Notes: generated by a model not told the origin, from the sequence alone. A stretch of DNA of 64,000 nt from Paraspadella gotoi (GCA_051294375.1 CM119267.1:16410169-16474168); one strand, 5' to 3'; shown: positions 34,836-48,608, counted from the stretch's first letter. Translations and numbers: made by a program.

Positions 34836-37800
34836 ATAAAAATCAGAAGTGAAGGAGAGACACGAAAGACCCCTCGTTTTTTTTATTCTCATTTTCTTTC
34901 GCCCGTCCTCTCAACCAGCTTTTGTTTTTGTGTTAATTAAAGACATATCCCTGATTATTATTTTATTTTTACAACTTCTAGCTTTTTATCAGAGCTGTAC
35001 GCATGTTACCCCGCGTGTATTTATTATTTTGTCTCTTCCTGGGTTTCATCCTCAGACCGACGACTCTGTAGACACATGTTTGTTGGTACGTTGATTGCTA
35101 TTTTGGTTTTTCCATACAATTACCTTATGACGTATGTAAATTGTTTAGTTACATACAGTCATTAACCAAGGACTTTACACTTTAGATGTCGCCTCTTTCC
35201 ATGTTGGTTTACCATATCCTCTATTAGCTTATCATTACTAAGCGTCTTCTATTAGTTTCGAGTGTAGCTTCTCTATTAATAGGACACTATTCGCTTTGCC
35301 TTTCGGCTCCATTATTTCCCATTCTCAGCTGTGCTGGTTTCAGGATTTGTTTCACTACTTTTTTTTTCCATTACTATCTGGCGGAGGAGGAATGAACGAA
35401 GCGAGAATTAAATAAAAATAATGTGTAGTTATTAGATAATAGGTCAATTACGCGCAGGGAATATCCCAGGAACCTTTTTTTCTATATTGCCGTAGAAAAA
35501 AAAAAGAATAAGTAGAAAGGAAAAAGGGGAAGAAGCCCAGGTTTGTGGAAGGAGTCATAGATTGATGTATCTAGTGCTGATAGCTCCACCTGCTAGTTAC
35601 TGCTATGAGGAGTAATCATTTTGTCTTTTACATTTCTATCCTCACTGCTATTAGATTTTCCTTCGCTGCTTCGGCACAAAACGCACGGGGCGGAAAAACT
35701 ATCAGCGAGGTTTGAGCAGGCCACTGGTTATCAATACTGAAGGAGGTGGTATTCCGCCATTTCGTGTTTACGATAGAGTCGCAGGTTAGATGCGTTAGAG
35801 TCGGCATAGGTGGGTTTAGGTGGGTCTGATAGAGGACGGGCGAGGAAAAATTGATCAGGTGGGCTGCGCGTGGATTACTTGGGGGATAGGGGTCACCTTC
35901 TAGGTTCTAGGCTTGGAGACAATATGATATGAGATTTGACCAGTGTTTTGGAGCAGAAGAGAGACGAGGAGGAGAGGAGAGTGAGTCGCTCAGCGGCGAA
36001 AAGTTTCGACGGATTCGCATTGGGCTGACAAGAGAGAGCTTATTTTATGTCTCAGAGAAGGTTATATTTTACTGCGGTACGCCAGGAAGGAGAGAGAGCA
36101 TTGGAGAGAGCAGAGAGTGATGAGAGGAGGAGAGAAGAGACTTGTAGAGTAGATTGTGAGAGAAGTCAGAGGAGATAGTAGGAGAAGTAGAGATCGGGGG
36201 AGGACCATGAGACTAAAGCCGGAAATAGGTGTTCCCAGGCAAAGACGAGAGTAGAGAAGAAGAGAGAGGAGAGGAATACGCCTTCCTGACTTGGTAAGAC
36301 GGGTATCTTTCTTTTCGCGGGGGGGTGGCGAGTTTTTTAGGCGGGCAATGCGCACTACGCTGCAGCGCCTAAAAATATATTCATACAGGGTCAGTTGTAC
36401 TCTGATACAGCTGTACTGTTTCGGGTTTTTTTGCAGTCTTGCGATGTGATGCGCGGGTTGTTCGAACGTCAGCATCAAGGATGATTAATAAGTAGGAGGT
36501 GAGAAAAAGAGAGAAAGAGAGAGTGCATGCACGAGCCGTAAATGATAGGTAGGGATGTTTAGTTTTTTTTATGTAAAGTTATGTGAGGTGTAGTAACGCA
36601 GAGTGAGGAATGATACGATTTGATTATAAATCAGAGAAATCAGAGATTTTTGAAGTACAAATTTACAAAGAGATTAGCGTGAGAACATTTTTTGGCAACG
36701 CGAACTGGATTGATTTCATCGCATTCTGTGCTTATTTTTGTCACTTGAGACAGATTTAGCGATACTCGACACATAACGCTCGGAAATTGAGATCGCGCTG
36801 TCTCAAACGGACGATGTCAATCTGACCCCGATCGCATTTTAATTCATATTCATATTCGCACCCAGGCGACGCACAAGTGAAGAGGAGGGAAAGATTTTAC
36901 TCCGAACATGAGCTCGCTCGGGAGGACGATCGAGATAAACTACATCTAGTGAATGAAGAGGTTTGTAGAAAACAGAGTGCAGTATGAGAGAGAGCGATAG
37001 AGAAGACGATGGAGCCTGATCGAAATGTAGGCCAGGAGAGATCGGTTAACATAAAGTAGCAGTTTTAAAGAGTAGATTATGCCAAGAATCTACGCACTAC
37101 GAGCGTAACAGATTTGTGTCATTGTTTTTTACTTCTTCTAAATATGGCCGATCTTCTTTATACAGGCTTCTGGCTAATATTTTGCTCATTCGGAAGCGAC
37201 TGTTTTAAATTAGGCGTTCCATAAGTCTTGGAATCTAATGTCTTGGGATCTCAATAAACCGTACTGCATGAAAATAGAACTTGATCCGTTCTAAACATTG
37301 CGAGCTTATATTGCTCGAGTCAACGTCCCTCGTCTCAGGAAATGAAGAGTACATACTGGACACGCGCTTCTCTGGATTTTAGATATAGTTGGCTGCTAAC
37401 TCGACTCGCACAACGCCGAGCTGACATTTGAGCGGCTGGTCGCGAGCGAGGCTCTTGAACGACGTGGTCACGAGCGACGCATCTGACTGTGACACCAGGA
37501 GGCGGCGGCCGACGATCGGTGGCTTACTGTGCGGCAAAGATGAGTCTGAAAGGGAAGATGACGCAAAGAGGAGTCAATATTGGTCTCGTTTTTTTTTCTT
37601 GCGTTTTCTCATTCATTCGCTTCGGAATCTCTTTCTTACTTCTGCATACCTTCGTCTCAGAACAAAATGCGGTGCCGAGCGTAATAAGTTATTTTGGGAG
37701 CAGGGACCGTGACGGAAATGAGTCGTCTGCATCTGTGAACAAATTTCACATAATATCGGTTTCTGTCCAATTGCCGACGAGGAGAGAAAATTTGAAGTTT

Positions 37801-38260
37801 TTTACAGATGGGAAGCCGAGAAAGCGGAGAGCATTGTGACCCGAGACATATATCCAGTGCGAGGCCTGTTCTTATCATAGTCGCCGTAACCAATTTTTTT
37901 AAAATCCTACTCTCTATTTGGATTAGGCCGTCCTTTTAATGGTTGTTAATGGCTGTCATATTAACTTATCTGTCAAAGGGCCATCCGATATAGAATCTAT
38001 TTGTGTTACGTGCGGTTGAGTAAAATATTTGCGAAAGTCGGAAAGTGAAATGATACCCTGTATAGTCATATATTTTATGTATCATTCTAATTTTTTTTAA
38101 TTCCTCTCTCTTCTTTCCTTCTCTTCTTGGATGTTCGTGCATCCTCATCGCCTCTTAGTTCACTGCCTCTCATCGAGGAGTAAGGTAAAAAAAAAAAAAC
38201 CGCCCAGAAGTTTGTCAGTGTTTAGATTCAGATTTTTTTTTTCCGACTTCCTCCTTATAG
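34833..38260 (+). repeat. Duplicated block, copy 1
   Basis: Shares ordered direct-orientation matches with 44518-45560: CCTCAATAAAAATCA at 34832 with the near-identical string at 44518; CTTTCGGCTCC (35302) with 44681; GGGGAAGAAGCCCAGG (35528) with 44789; and the TTTAGATTCAGATTTTTTTT region (38222) with 45527. Between the anchors this copy is longer by about 2.3 kb, so it carries insertions or the other copy deletions. Confidence 0.65.
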
Positions 38261-41200
38261 ATTGCTTATCGCGAACTCTTTAGGCGTTATCTATTTTCGA
38301 TTGGTCGATTCGCGCGATGTACGACCCAGTGGGTTCGGGAGTCGAGTCAAATCACTCATTTCTGACTCTTGATAGGGTAAATAGTCTTCGAACGTGGGAG
38401 GGAAGACATAGAACTATTGGCGGCCCGCGGCCGAGGAACAGAAATACATTCCCTTTCCTCATCATGTCATTTTATCGTCTTATGTCCATGAACGAACGCG
38501 CTGAAAATCCCTTTTAAATTGACCACGCTATCCAACGAAAACCGTGTGTCCGTCGCCCGCATCAATTAAATATTAATTAGTAGACCTAGCTCTGATAAAA
38601 AAAGCCCAGTATTTAAATATATTTCTTTACCAGGCCCCAAGGTAGAAAATGCATGGCAATGATTGTTAATATTTAAAGTTTCCCAAAAGTATCAGACCAT
38701 AAATATAGGCAAAATATTACCCAAAATGATCTGTCGGAAAATCACCCCTCTGGAAGATTTTTCCGCATAGAAGATTTTTCCACGGAATCTGACTCCGCGG
38801 TTGAGAAAACTCACTTAAGAATTCCGAAATCGTTAGCCCTCTTATTACTTTTACTTTAAATAAAAAGTTTATCAACCAAATGGCTAATTCACATTTCCTC
38901 AGCGAGCGTATCACTAGTCAAAATAACCCAAGTAAAATAGTAAAGAAAAAAATTGAGAAGCCCTTCAGATACACTTTGCCAAAGATTCACAAAATTAGAC
39001 GTCATTTGTTGTAACAGGAACATACTCAAGTCCACGTTTAATATCGTTTTCAAGAAAAAAACCTGTTCATTTCTATAATAAAATCAGAAGAATATAAAAA
39101 TTTTCCCCATCCAGAACAGTCTATTTGTTCTGGCTTTTCTTGATATCAAGATGTGATAGTTTGACAAGAGAAAAGAAAAAAAATGGCGAGCCCTTACAGC
39201 ATGCAACAGGATTCGGAATCAAGTGTTTTACATCGATTATTTACCAGAATTTAACCAGGAGCGTTTATTTGTTTGGTAGTCAGATTTGAGACCGAAAAAT
39301 CTCCATTGAAAAAGTCTTCCTCGAATCTCTAAGAAACGACGATGACATCCTATTATTCAGAAAAAAATGAATTTAGTGAATCCTGTTGTCTTGCTAACGT
39401 TTGGATTTTTAAAAAATAAATGTTCAAATAACCTTAAAGCAGAAAAATTAGTAGCCCCACAAATTATTCGCAGTGTGGCCTCACTACGTTTTAAACAGTG
39501 GTTAATGTTGTTTCGGCAAAAATCGACGGTGTAAGTTTTTTAATATTTTTTTTTACTGGGTGTCAATTGCGAATTCAGTAATCTTCGAGTGCGAAGAGCT
39601 CGGATAACTCGATATTTTCGGAGGAGGGTACAGTAATTGGTGTGAAGATGAAAGAACGGTAAGTGGGTAACATACCTTTGGTCAATCATTTTGTTATTCC
39701 TCCATTGTTTTTCAGAAACCGAGTTTAATTTTTAATAACGCATTAGAGCGGGTGACTTAAACTAATTTATTTAGGGATATGTCTTTCTAACTCTCATCGC
39801 AATTGGAATTCACTTAAAATTAGCAACTTAATCAACCTGAAACGTACTTATTCGAACGATAATAAAAATGATTTCATATAGATAGCGGCCTCATATTTGT
39901 CCATACAATTTTGTTGAGAGCGAAAGTTTATTTAGATAAAATATCGTGGAAAAATAAATTGAGACGATAAAAAAATAAGATACAGGAACAAACATCGGGA
40001 ATGAGAAAGAAATTAGAAGAAGAGAGAGGAGAGAGAAGAGAGAGAGAAGAGAGAGAACGAGAGAGAGCAGAGAGAGGCGATTTTGTAACTGCTTTTCTTC
40101 TATAATTTAAAAAAACACATTTATTTAGGGGGAGGAGAGCGCGAGGAGAAGGTACAAGTTTGCGTTTTCATTTGAATATAAGAGTTAAGGAGCGAAAAAC
40201 GGGAAGAAATCGAACGAATAACATCAGCAGTCACAACCATGAATATCTTCTTTTTTTTTCCCACTTAAAAACCAAAAAATTACCAAGGGAAGGCGTTTTT
40301 ATTTCCGTTTAACAGCGAAAGAAGAGAGAAGAGAGAGAAGAGACAGTGTTGAAGTCTTGGGATAAGCTCCAGGAAATTTTCTTTTTTAAAAAATGACATT
40401 CAAAAATAGGAGCAAAAGAGGGGGCAAGCGCCCGAGGGTAGACTTATTGTTGAGAGAGCAATGCGGTCGGACCAAATTCTAATATGTATCTATGGGATCC
40501 CACTAATGCGCTAAGATGAGATGGCATGCGGGTAGCGAGCTAGAAAAAGATAGGAATCATAGAAAAAAAAGGTAAAAAAAAGGAAGAGGGGTTCAACGAT
40601 CTGTAAGACTGGCGTTTGGTTGCGGGGGAAAAAAAGGGCATAGCGATGAAAAAAAAACCAGGTATGGAGTATATTTTTTTGTTTTTAAGATTAAAACCGA
40701 AAAATAAAATTAAAAACTGGCAAACCAATGAAAAAAAATCTGAAGGGATTTTTCTAATTCAAGACTGTCTAAATCGAAAAGGATTTTCACGAGAGTTTTT
40801 TGGGTTCGAAAACCGAGAGACATTTGGTTTTTTTCTATCGGGTCTTGTGGCATATCTGTACGACGGGATTAAAAAACAAACAAAAGATCATTTTCGACGA
40901 CAATCGTTTTAAACCAAAAGTTTATCTGTTTTTTTCAGGTTCTAAAAAATAAGCTGATATGTCACAATTTTTATCTAAATGAAAATCAAAAAAGGCTAAA
41001 AAGAGAGAATGAGTTTTTTGGTTGTTTTTTTTGTTTATTTTTTTATTTTGTGTGAAGAGAGAAAAAATTACAGCATCTGCCGAATTTTGAACTGACGATT
41101 TAATGGTTTCGATTTTATTGGATTATATCCGGATATTATTTTTAAACAGATTACCGTAACTCGTCGCATCTCGTTACTACTGTAGGGTGCAAGATTAGAT

Positions 41201-43689
41201 TAGGATGTAACAAATTATTTATTTTTTTGGTTTGATTTAATCTATTTTTTGGAAGAAGCGGAGAATTTAAGATTTAGCTTGCTCCGATCGGCTGACAGCT
41301 GGGGATAAAGTCGGACCGTAGCGAAGAGAGGCTACATGACGGCAATAGATCGGGGAGACAGAGATTTGGTAAGATGTCGTTTTTAAAATGCAATAAACAT
41401 CTAACACGCAATTAAAGTCGGTTGGACTCGTAAATTGTCTAATTACAGTTGTGGTTGAATTCACTCGTCAAAAGAATTATTGCAGAGAAACTTTGTCCCG
41501 GTATTTAAGCACTAACAAGGAATATTTAAAAGCAGGTGCAAGCTGTTTAACGCAATGAAAATGCCTTCTTTAAAGCATCGAGACGTACAAGATTTTTTTC
41601 CGACCAATATACGGCGCTCCGTGGCTGCTGCAGACGATGACACGCCCTCCAAATGAAGGAAGTGTCGCAGGATGCAGGATCTGAGCGTCTTGAGAAAACG
41701 TACCATCTCTTTCTCTGCGTATTTTCGAAAATGAACCGGGACTTCGGCGTGCCACTCTGCGATTTAACAAAATGGGATGGAGATGGGGAGAAAATGGGTG
41801 AGGAGATGGGGAAAGAGATGGGCAGAAATGGGGTGAGAGAATGGGAAAGAGATGGGAGAGGATGGGATGTAAACGAAATATAAAAGGCAAGGAGAAATGG
41901 CCAAGGTGGATAGGAAAAGAACGGGATGGAGTTGGGAAGCGACGTGGAGAGATATTTGGAAAGAGGAGAGAAAATAAAAAAAAAAATATTTAAGGACTGA
42001 TCCATAAAGCGTAGACAGAGAAAGATAATGCATACGAAAACTTACCTTACAGAAGAATAATAAGTAAAAATCGAAGATAAAAGTATGAAGAAAGTAAAGA
42101 GACGAAGAAACGACGCCCTTTAAAAGTCGTCAAGAATGATCACACAATCAACAACACATTCTCCAGGACTATTTTTACTTTTGCCTCCAAAAACCTAAAT
42201 GCAGATTCGATATTTTTGAAAAAAACAAAACAGTGTTTTATTCTCTAATAAACCATTTAGATACGATCCGAATTGCATGTTTTGCCAACAGTACCTGAAC
42301 ACTATCTCCTCTCTCTCTTCTCTCTCGAGCTCTCTCTATCTCGAAACGATCTTACTCTCTCCTCATCGTCTCGCTCCTCATCTGATCTCAGTCTGCATCT
42401 CTCTCTCTTCTCCCCTGACCGTCCCTCTTCCGCCAATCTATCCTCTCACACCTTTCGAACGAAGTGAAACAAAAGAGCAGAGGAAGAACTACCCTAAGCA
42501 AATTTGGCGCCATTACCAATGGGAAAGTGCGTATCACGTCCAATAGCGAGTGAACGCGATCACTTCCTTCGGAGGGCGAAGACCTGAGCGAGGAAAATAA
42601 TGTACGCTGATTTGACGAAGATTTTTGGAGTTGAATCTTTTTCAAAGGAGAAGAGTGAAAAACTAATATTGTACCCATGTTTACGGTAGATTATAATTTA
42701 TAGGCGTAGAAAATATATCTACTTCATTCATGATACAAAACTTTTTGTGGGGAGGGTTCATTTTGGGTCCATTCTCCGCCGATTTTTTTTCTGCCAAAAA
42801 GTGAACGGTTTTAGTTGTCATTAAATTTATTTAACTTATTTAGTTTTTGGAAGGGTTTTTGTCACTTACGTATTTGTAAGCATCAAGTAAAACATATGAA
42901 ACGAAAAACATCTAACTGAGCGTAAAATAAAGAATAATATAGATAGATTTATCCCTATGGATAAAAACATCATATATAACTTTGGTCCCGCCCACAAAAA
43001 TATCATTCACCACCAGACCTTTCTTATTAGGGGGCCTCATTGCATATGTATGATTTTTCTATATTAATAGATACTAACAGGAACATGATGTGTTGATATC
43101 TATTAGAAAACTAGGACAGATTGTCATCTAACCTGCAGTGTTTTAATAGAGTACTCGTTACAAAGTCCGCTCTAATTTCCAGAAGTCAATACTGACGTTC
43201 CTCTTTTCCCAAAAATTGAGTTATTAGATTATAAGAATGATAAGTAACATTTTTTTAACGAAAGAAACGCAATATACTATTGTGATTAAAGAATGAGATT
43301 AAATAACAAAATCCTTCATAAAATATAAAAATAAGAGAAGTAGTGAAAACAAGTAATTTGAAAATTTCAACTAGAAAGTAAAGAGTGGATGAGCCCAGTG
43401 CAAGTAATTAACCAGTCATTTCTTCTCCTCTCCCCTCTCAGTCCGCTCATCCTTCTCGTCCGGCTTTTCGCGGGAAAGGCTCCAGGGAAGAGTTTACTCA
43501 ACTTTTATGTCGTCGAGTTTCACGTGGAATAATTATGGAACGTGGAGACTTCATATTCCAGGTTGTGAGGCGCATCAGTCGTTACAAAGAGAGACCTTTT
43601 TTGGCGAGCGTACAATTAGATGGAATGGAAGCCCCAAAAAATTCATAATTTGGTTTGCTAGTTAATAATTTTAGCAATCGAATTATCAG
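38261..43689. other. AT-rich intergenic DNA, no gene recognised
   Basis: Includes a 66-codon open frame at 38317-38517 of ordinary composition but without splice or homology support, a GA tract at 40017-40075, and a string of GATGGGGA-like words at 41774-41870. Two strong donor-like GTAAGT sites (for example 39662) have no open frame behind them. Confidence 0.5.
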
Positions 43690-43850
43690 ATTATTAAGTA
43701 TATTTTAATATAATAGAATATAATATAATAATTAATAATAATAATAATATAATCAATAATAATAATAATAATAATAATATATAAGTAAGTAATAATAATA
43801 TAATATAATAATAATAATAATAATATATACGTTAGCTAGTCTTATACCTA
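43690..43850. repeat. (TAA)n / AT microsatellite
   Basis: Runs of ATA and AATAAT trinucleotides over about 160 bases. Confidence 0.9.
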
Positions 43851-44178
43851 ATAACATTATTGTTAATGAGAATACTATTATAAATACTACTTATTTAAAT
43901 ATATGTTAAGTGTAAAACTTTTAGATATAGATAGATAGATTATATGTAAGACACCATGTAATTAATCACATCAAAATAAAACCAGTGTTACAGACTTTCA
44001 GCTGTTTTCTAACGATAATAAGATCAAGGAAAAAGAAAACCCAACAATTGAAAGTTTAACAGCGACTCAACAAAGGTCAGACAATGATCAAAGCTCAATA
44101 GAAAAGACAAACAACCACGGATCCCTTCACCATAGGTCAAAGTCCCAGGCGAATACCGGTGATTAATCTGGCGGCAGA

Positions 44179-44425
44179 GACGAGAGAGAGAGAGAGAGAG
44201 AAGAGAGAGAGGAGGAGAAAGCAGAGAGAAGAGAGAGAGAAGATGAGAAGAGAGAGAGGAGAGAAGAGAAGATAAGAGAGGAGAGTGAAGACACAGAGGA
44301 GACAGAGAGTAGACGAGAGAGAGAGAGAGAGAGAGAAAAAGAGAGAGAGAGAAGGAGAGAGAGAGCGAGAGAGAGAGAGAGAGGAGAGAGAGGAGAGGGA
44401 GCAGAGAGAAGAGAGAGAGAAAGTG
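44179..44425 (+). repeat. (GA)n microsatellite ending at 25-N join
   Basis: Imperfect GA tract of about 245 bases running straight into the 25-N placeholder at 44426-44450, beyond which the sequence switches abruptly to (TTTC)n. Confidence 0.9.
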
Positions 44426-44450
44426 NNNNNNNNNNNNNNNNNNNNNNNNN

Positions 44451-45180
44451 TTTCTTTTTTTCTTTCTTTCTTTCTTTCTTTCTTTTTTTCCCTTTTTTTT
44501 CCTCTCGCCTTTTCTTCCTCAAATAAAAATCAAGAGTGAAAAGGAAAGAGACAACGAAAAACTCTTTTTTTTCCCTCCCGTTTTGTTTTTTGTTTATTAT
44601 CCTTTTTTTTTTTACCCCGGTGTTTTTTCTCTGTTTCCTCAGTTCTTTTGTTTTGTTTTTAATCCTCCATCCTTCGCTTCCTTTCGGCTCCTTATTCCTC
44701 CCTTTTTTCCTCCGCGGAGGAAAGGAAAAAAAAATGGAAAAGAAAACAAGAAACCAGAACCCAAGCGAGAAAAAAAAAGGAAAAAAAAGGGGAAGAATCC
44801 AGGTTGGAAGAAAGAAACCACCTTTTTTTCCCGCCGAGGAAAATCAGAGGAGCTTTTCAACTGAAGAGGTTTCCCCTTTGTTAATCGTAAAAAGCGCTCT
44901 CGCAACAGAGGGCGCGCGAGAGTGCAACGAGAGAGAGAGAGAGAGGAAGAGAGAAAAAGAGAAGCGGCCAATGAGCTAAAAACCAAAGGTTTCCTCTGCT
45001 TAATTATTTTTTTCTACTTTTCTCTTTTCTTTTTTTTTCTTGTTTCTTGATCTCCAGTAAGTTTTTTTTTTTATTTTCTCTTCGCGATCTTTCATGCGAA
45101 TATCGACAGCTTGATGTTGGAAACAATTCAAGTGGAAGAGGGGAAAGATTTACACTCGGAGATAGAACATAAAGAAAGAA

Positions 45181-45240
<60 letters not shown>

Positions 45241-45560
45241 TTTTTCTCTTTCTTTTCATCATTGTCTTCTTCCCTTTATGGAGTCAGCCTTTGAAGGTTT
45301 AGAAAGTTGGCAAGCGGTGATGGAAGCGTTGATGGATGACGTCGGCGCCGAATGCCGCGGAAATGCCGCTGAAATGCCGTAGAAAATCTGGGGAAAATGC
45401 GGCGGCGATGCGGCAGGAGGAGAAAAAAAAACCGCTGGGATGTGGAGGTCGTGCATAGAATTTGCGATGAGTTTTTCTCGTTCGCCTCTCAGGAGAAGAA
45501 AAAAAAAACCCCGAAAAGTTGTTGTTTAAAATTCAGATTTTTTTTCCTTCTTGACGGTGA
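44451..45560 (+). repeat. Duplicated block, copy 2
   Basis: Direct-orientation counterpart of 34833-38260, starting with a T-rich tract at the 25-N join. It contains a (GA)n run at 45177-45236 that is not seen at the matching place in copy 1. Confidence 0.65.
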
Positions 45561-45837
45561 CGGATTCAAAATATAATCAATGCCTCGTCAACTTGTTAAA
45601 TTTAAGCAGGGAAAAAGGTGTCAAAAAAGTTTTAATAAACAAAAATAAGAACAAACCCGAATAAAATCGTATCAGAGGCCGGAATATGAAAAAGACCTCG
45701 AGTGATTTTTAAATGCGCCCGGTGAAAATTAAGATCAAGTAAAAATTGATTAATTAATTTGAGTAGAAGGAGTGAGAGTGAAAGCGTAAGAAACTAAACT
45801 AAACCAAGAGTCTTAATATCTTGTTTGAACATTATTT

Positions 45838-45946
45838 TTATAGTGAAGAGGCTGGTTTTACAGGGCGCCACACCCGCAGCGGTGTCACCTCGTGGCGACA
45901 GCGAGACAGCATGTTGATGTAGTCCAGTGCTTTGGATCTGGCAAAC
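45838..45946 (-). CDS. Possible last exon, 35 codons plus stop
   Basis: On the - strand an acceptor TTTTTGCGGCAG precedes an open frame that reads FARSKALDYINMLSRCRHEV, then TPLRVWRPVKPASSL, and ends in TAA at 45838-45840. The composition (amphipathic helix-like KALDYINML, Arg/Cys/His cluster, Trp) is more protein-like than anything nearby, and GC content drops at both edges. A second reading on the + strand is also open from an acceptor TTTTACAG at 45861 to a stop near 45966, so the strand is not certain. No family recognised. A donor-like CCT|GTAAAA inside suggests it could instead be an internal exon. Confidence 0.3.
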
Positions 45947-45966
45947 CTGCCGCAAAAACCATCTAA

Positions 45967-46890
45967 AAAGAATATTAAATAAGCTGAATTATATATTAAT
46001 TACGAAGCGAATTGCAAATCGGATTACACAATGAGCGGCGTCTCGTAATGACAGGTGAGCTCGCGTGGGCGAGATTAAAATTGCGTGGGACAAATTTTAA
46101 AAGCAAGATCATGAAAAAAAAAGAAATCCTAAGGAAAAGAATGAAGAAGGGATTAAAGGTGAATCGGAGAAGAGACTAAGAATACAAAAGAAAGTAGCGA
46201 AGAAGTTGGATGGCGACCGATGGCGTGTTATGCAAGATGAAGAGAGAAAGAATGAAGATTAAGTCATGTTAGAGATAATGCGAGAAATTTGGGGCGAAGC
46301 AGGTGTAGAAAAGTGTGCGATGGAAATATCAAAATGTTGGAATTCAAGGTAATCGCTTGCAAAAATTGATCCGCGCGCGCATTAGACACAGCCGCGCACC
46401 AGCGCTTCTAGATCTCTCCGAGACACAATGACTTCGATTCGGAAAAGTAGATTAAATGTACGAGAGAGATCGATTTATAATATAAGAGACATCGAACCCA
46501 GACGCATTAATGCGCCTTTCGATGGCGCTTCTGTTAAATTGTGCTGAAACCCGGATGTTAAAAGCTCGAAAACCCGTATGTCGTCGTGTCAATTGAGATC
46601 GATCGATGCGCGATTGAGTTCGAATCGTTCGAGATAACGAAGAAAAGAGAGAGCGGGGGGATGTTTGTGCTTTATATGACGAACGAATGAGGAAAAATAG
46701 GCCGTCAGCGGAAAAGAGGAAGAAAGAACTCTTCGGCAACAACAAGAAAGCAGACGACGACCTCCAGGAAATGGCGCGCGAATTCAAAATAGTCCCAACT
46801 TCGATCCTCGGAGAAAGAAAAAAAAAGAGCATCGTCTCTACCGATGTCGAAAAGTCTTTTCGCTTGGCTGAACAATAAAAAGATGCTGCG
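45967..46890. other. Unannotated intergenic or intronic sequence
   Basis: AT-rich with a GC patch at 46365-46620. No supported exon. Confidence 0.5.
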
Positions 46891-47020
46891 AGAGAGAGAG
46901 AGAGAGGAGAGACAGACACAGAGAGAGAGAGAGACCAGAGACACAACAGAGAGAGAAAGATCACACAGAGAGAGAGACACACAGAGAGAGAGGACAGAGA
47001 GAGAGTGAGACAGAAGAGAG
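46891..47020 (+). repeat. Interrupted (GA)n/(ACAGAG)n tract
   Basis: GAGAGA runs alternate with GACACAGAGAGA units over about 130 bases. Confidence 0.85.
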
Positions 47021-47039
47021 AGTGCAAACAAATATTAGA

Positions 47040-47470
47040 ACTTGGAACAAAATTGGAAAAAATTTCCAATTGGTAAACATTGTAACATATTTTTGCCTTT
47101 CTTTATTTCTTAAATTATATATAGATTTTCTTTCCTATATTTGTCATTTGCTGCTTTTTCTGAACCCTTCAACGAGTTTCAGGTTCTGCAGTGACTGTTC
47201 AGACTGGCTTCCAGCTTTCTCTTTCTTTCTGTCTCTCTGGTCTCTCTTTTCTCCTTTCTGTTCTTCTTTCTCTCTCTTTCTGTCTTTCTGTCTCTCTCAC
47301 TCTGTACGATCGTTCGTTTTTGAAAAATTTCTGATTATTTTTTTTCCTTCTCAAAACTTTTATTATCGTCATTTATTCCGCGCTTTTTTTTTTTAAATAC
47401 AAAATCCCAAATTTTATATCTGAGATATAATTGGAAAGAAATTCGTTTTCTTTGTTCTCTCTCTCTCCTC
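47040..47470 (+). repeat. Dispersed repeat family copy (47.0 kb)
   Basis: Matches 52330-52870 in order: AAAAAATTTCCAATTG, a TTTTTGCCTTT stretch, TTTTCTGAA, GTACGATC, then AAAACTTTTATTATCG, ATTTATTCCGCGCTT and ATACAAAATCC. Partial copies occur at 48028-48140 and 49190-49290. Confidence 0.75.
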
Positions 47471-48027
47471 TCTCATCTTTCTCTCTCTTTCTCTCCTCTC
47501 TCCTCTATTATTTTTAAAAAAAAATAAAGAATAATTAATAATGATATGCATTATCAATATAAATTTCAGCCTAATGTGACTATTATATATGCAAGCACTT
47601 TCGCCGAATAATATAATTGCATGCATCACCATTATAAAAAAAAAAAATTTGTTTTTATTTATTATTGCAACTTTTGGACCGGTTGGCCCACTATTGGCAA
47701 ATTATATCTAAAATAGGAGTTGATAAGAAGAGTATAGTCAAATTAAACATTACTTTTTTTTTTATTTTCTGATAATTGTAACTATTATTAAATTTATAAA
47801 TATTTTTTAGTGTAAATATTTAATCATTTTTAACTTTTTTTTTAAATAATAATTATTTGAGTTGTGATAACTATTTATAAATTAATTAAATATGCAAATA
47901 TTAAATTTGACCTCGTGTCTGGTTTTCTTCGCTAAAAAGAACAATATTTTTCTCTCTATCTCTCTTCTTCTCTCGCTCTCTCTCTCATCTCTCTTCTCGT
48001 CTTTCTCTCTCTTTTTTTCCTTCTAAA

Positions 48028-48240
48028 AACTTATTAATCGCCAATTTATTCCCGAGATTTTCGTGGATTTTTCGCTCTAAAAACTTTTATATCGCCATTT
48101 ATTATTTATCTCAATACAAAATCCCAAAATACAATAACTTACTTAACCTAGAATTTCGTGGTCGTTGCGGAGCAAACAAGTAAACAATGGTCGAGGAACA
48201 ATGAACCTAATAACGCGTTTACGTGTATAAAAAAAAATCA
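48028..48240 (+). repeat. Dispersed repeat family copy (48.0 kb)
   Basis: Carries CTAAAAACTT...CGCCA(A)TTTATTCC, GAGATTTTCGTGGATTTTT, CAATACAAAATCCC, then GAATTTCGTGGTCGTTGCGG and AACAATG.ACCTAATAACGCG, all of which recur in the same order at 52776-52990. Confidence 0.75.
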
Positions 48241-48245
48241 ACATG

Positions 48246-48502
48246 TATGGCAACAGCCGGGTTGCCTGTGATGCCATTGGGATGGGGCATCTCAACTGTT
48301 GGCTTTGGGGGCTTCCGACCCCTCAGTGACGCTTTAGTCACTGGCGCGGTTACCCTAGGACGGTCTCGCTTTGCCAACGCAGAGGAAGTCGTTAGGACTG
48401 TGGATGGAACAGTACGCCTGGGATGGTGTGTTCCCCCTCTGAAGCCAATGGATTTGGCTGACGGATGGTGACGTGAGGCGGGTTTTTGAATATACCGCCA
48501 CA
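48246..48502 (+). repeat. ~255-bp direct repeat, copy 1
   Basis: Starts ATGGCAACAGCCGGGTTGCC and ends with AATATACCGCCAC. Highly similar to 48742-48997 with scattered 1-base indels. No intact long frame common to both copies, so coding is unlikely. Confidence 0.9.
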
Positions 48503-48608
48503 GGATCCCGGGCCAAGACATCACTCAGGTATCCTCAAGCCTGAGAGGTGTCTGGACAAGACTGTTACCATAGTGGGAGAGAAGAGAGAGAGCGCAGAGT
48601 TGTGGGGA

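Noticed and set aside
39570-39662. Exon between AATTCAG and CG|GTAAGT
   Set aside because: Good splice-site words, but all three frames contain stops.
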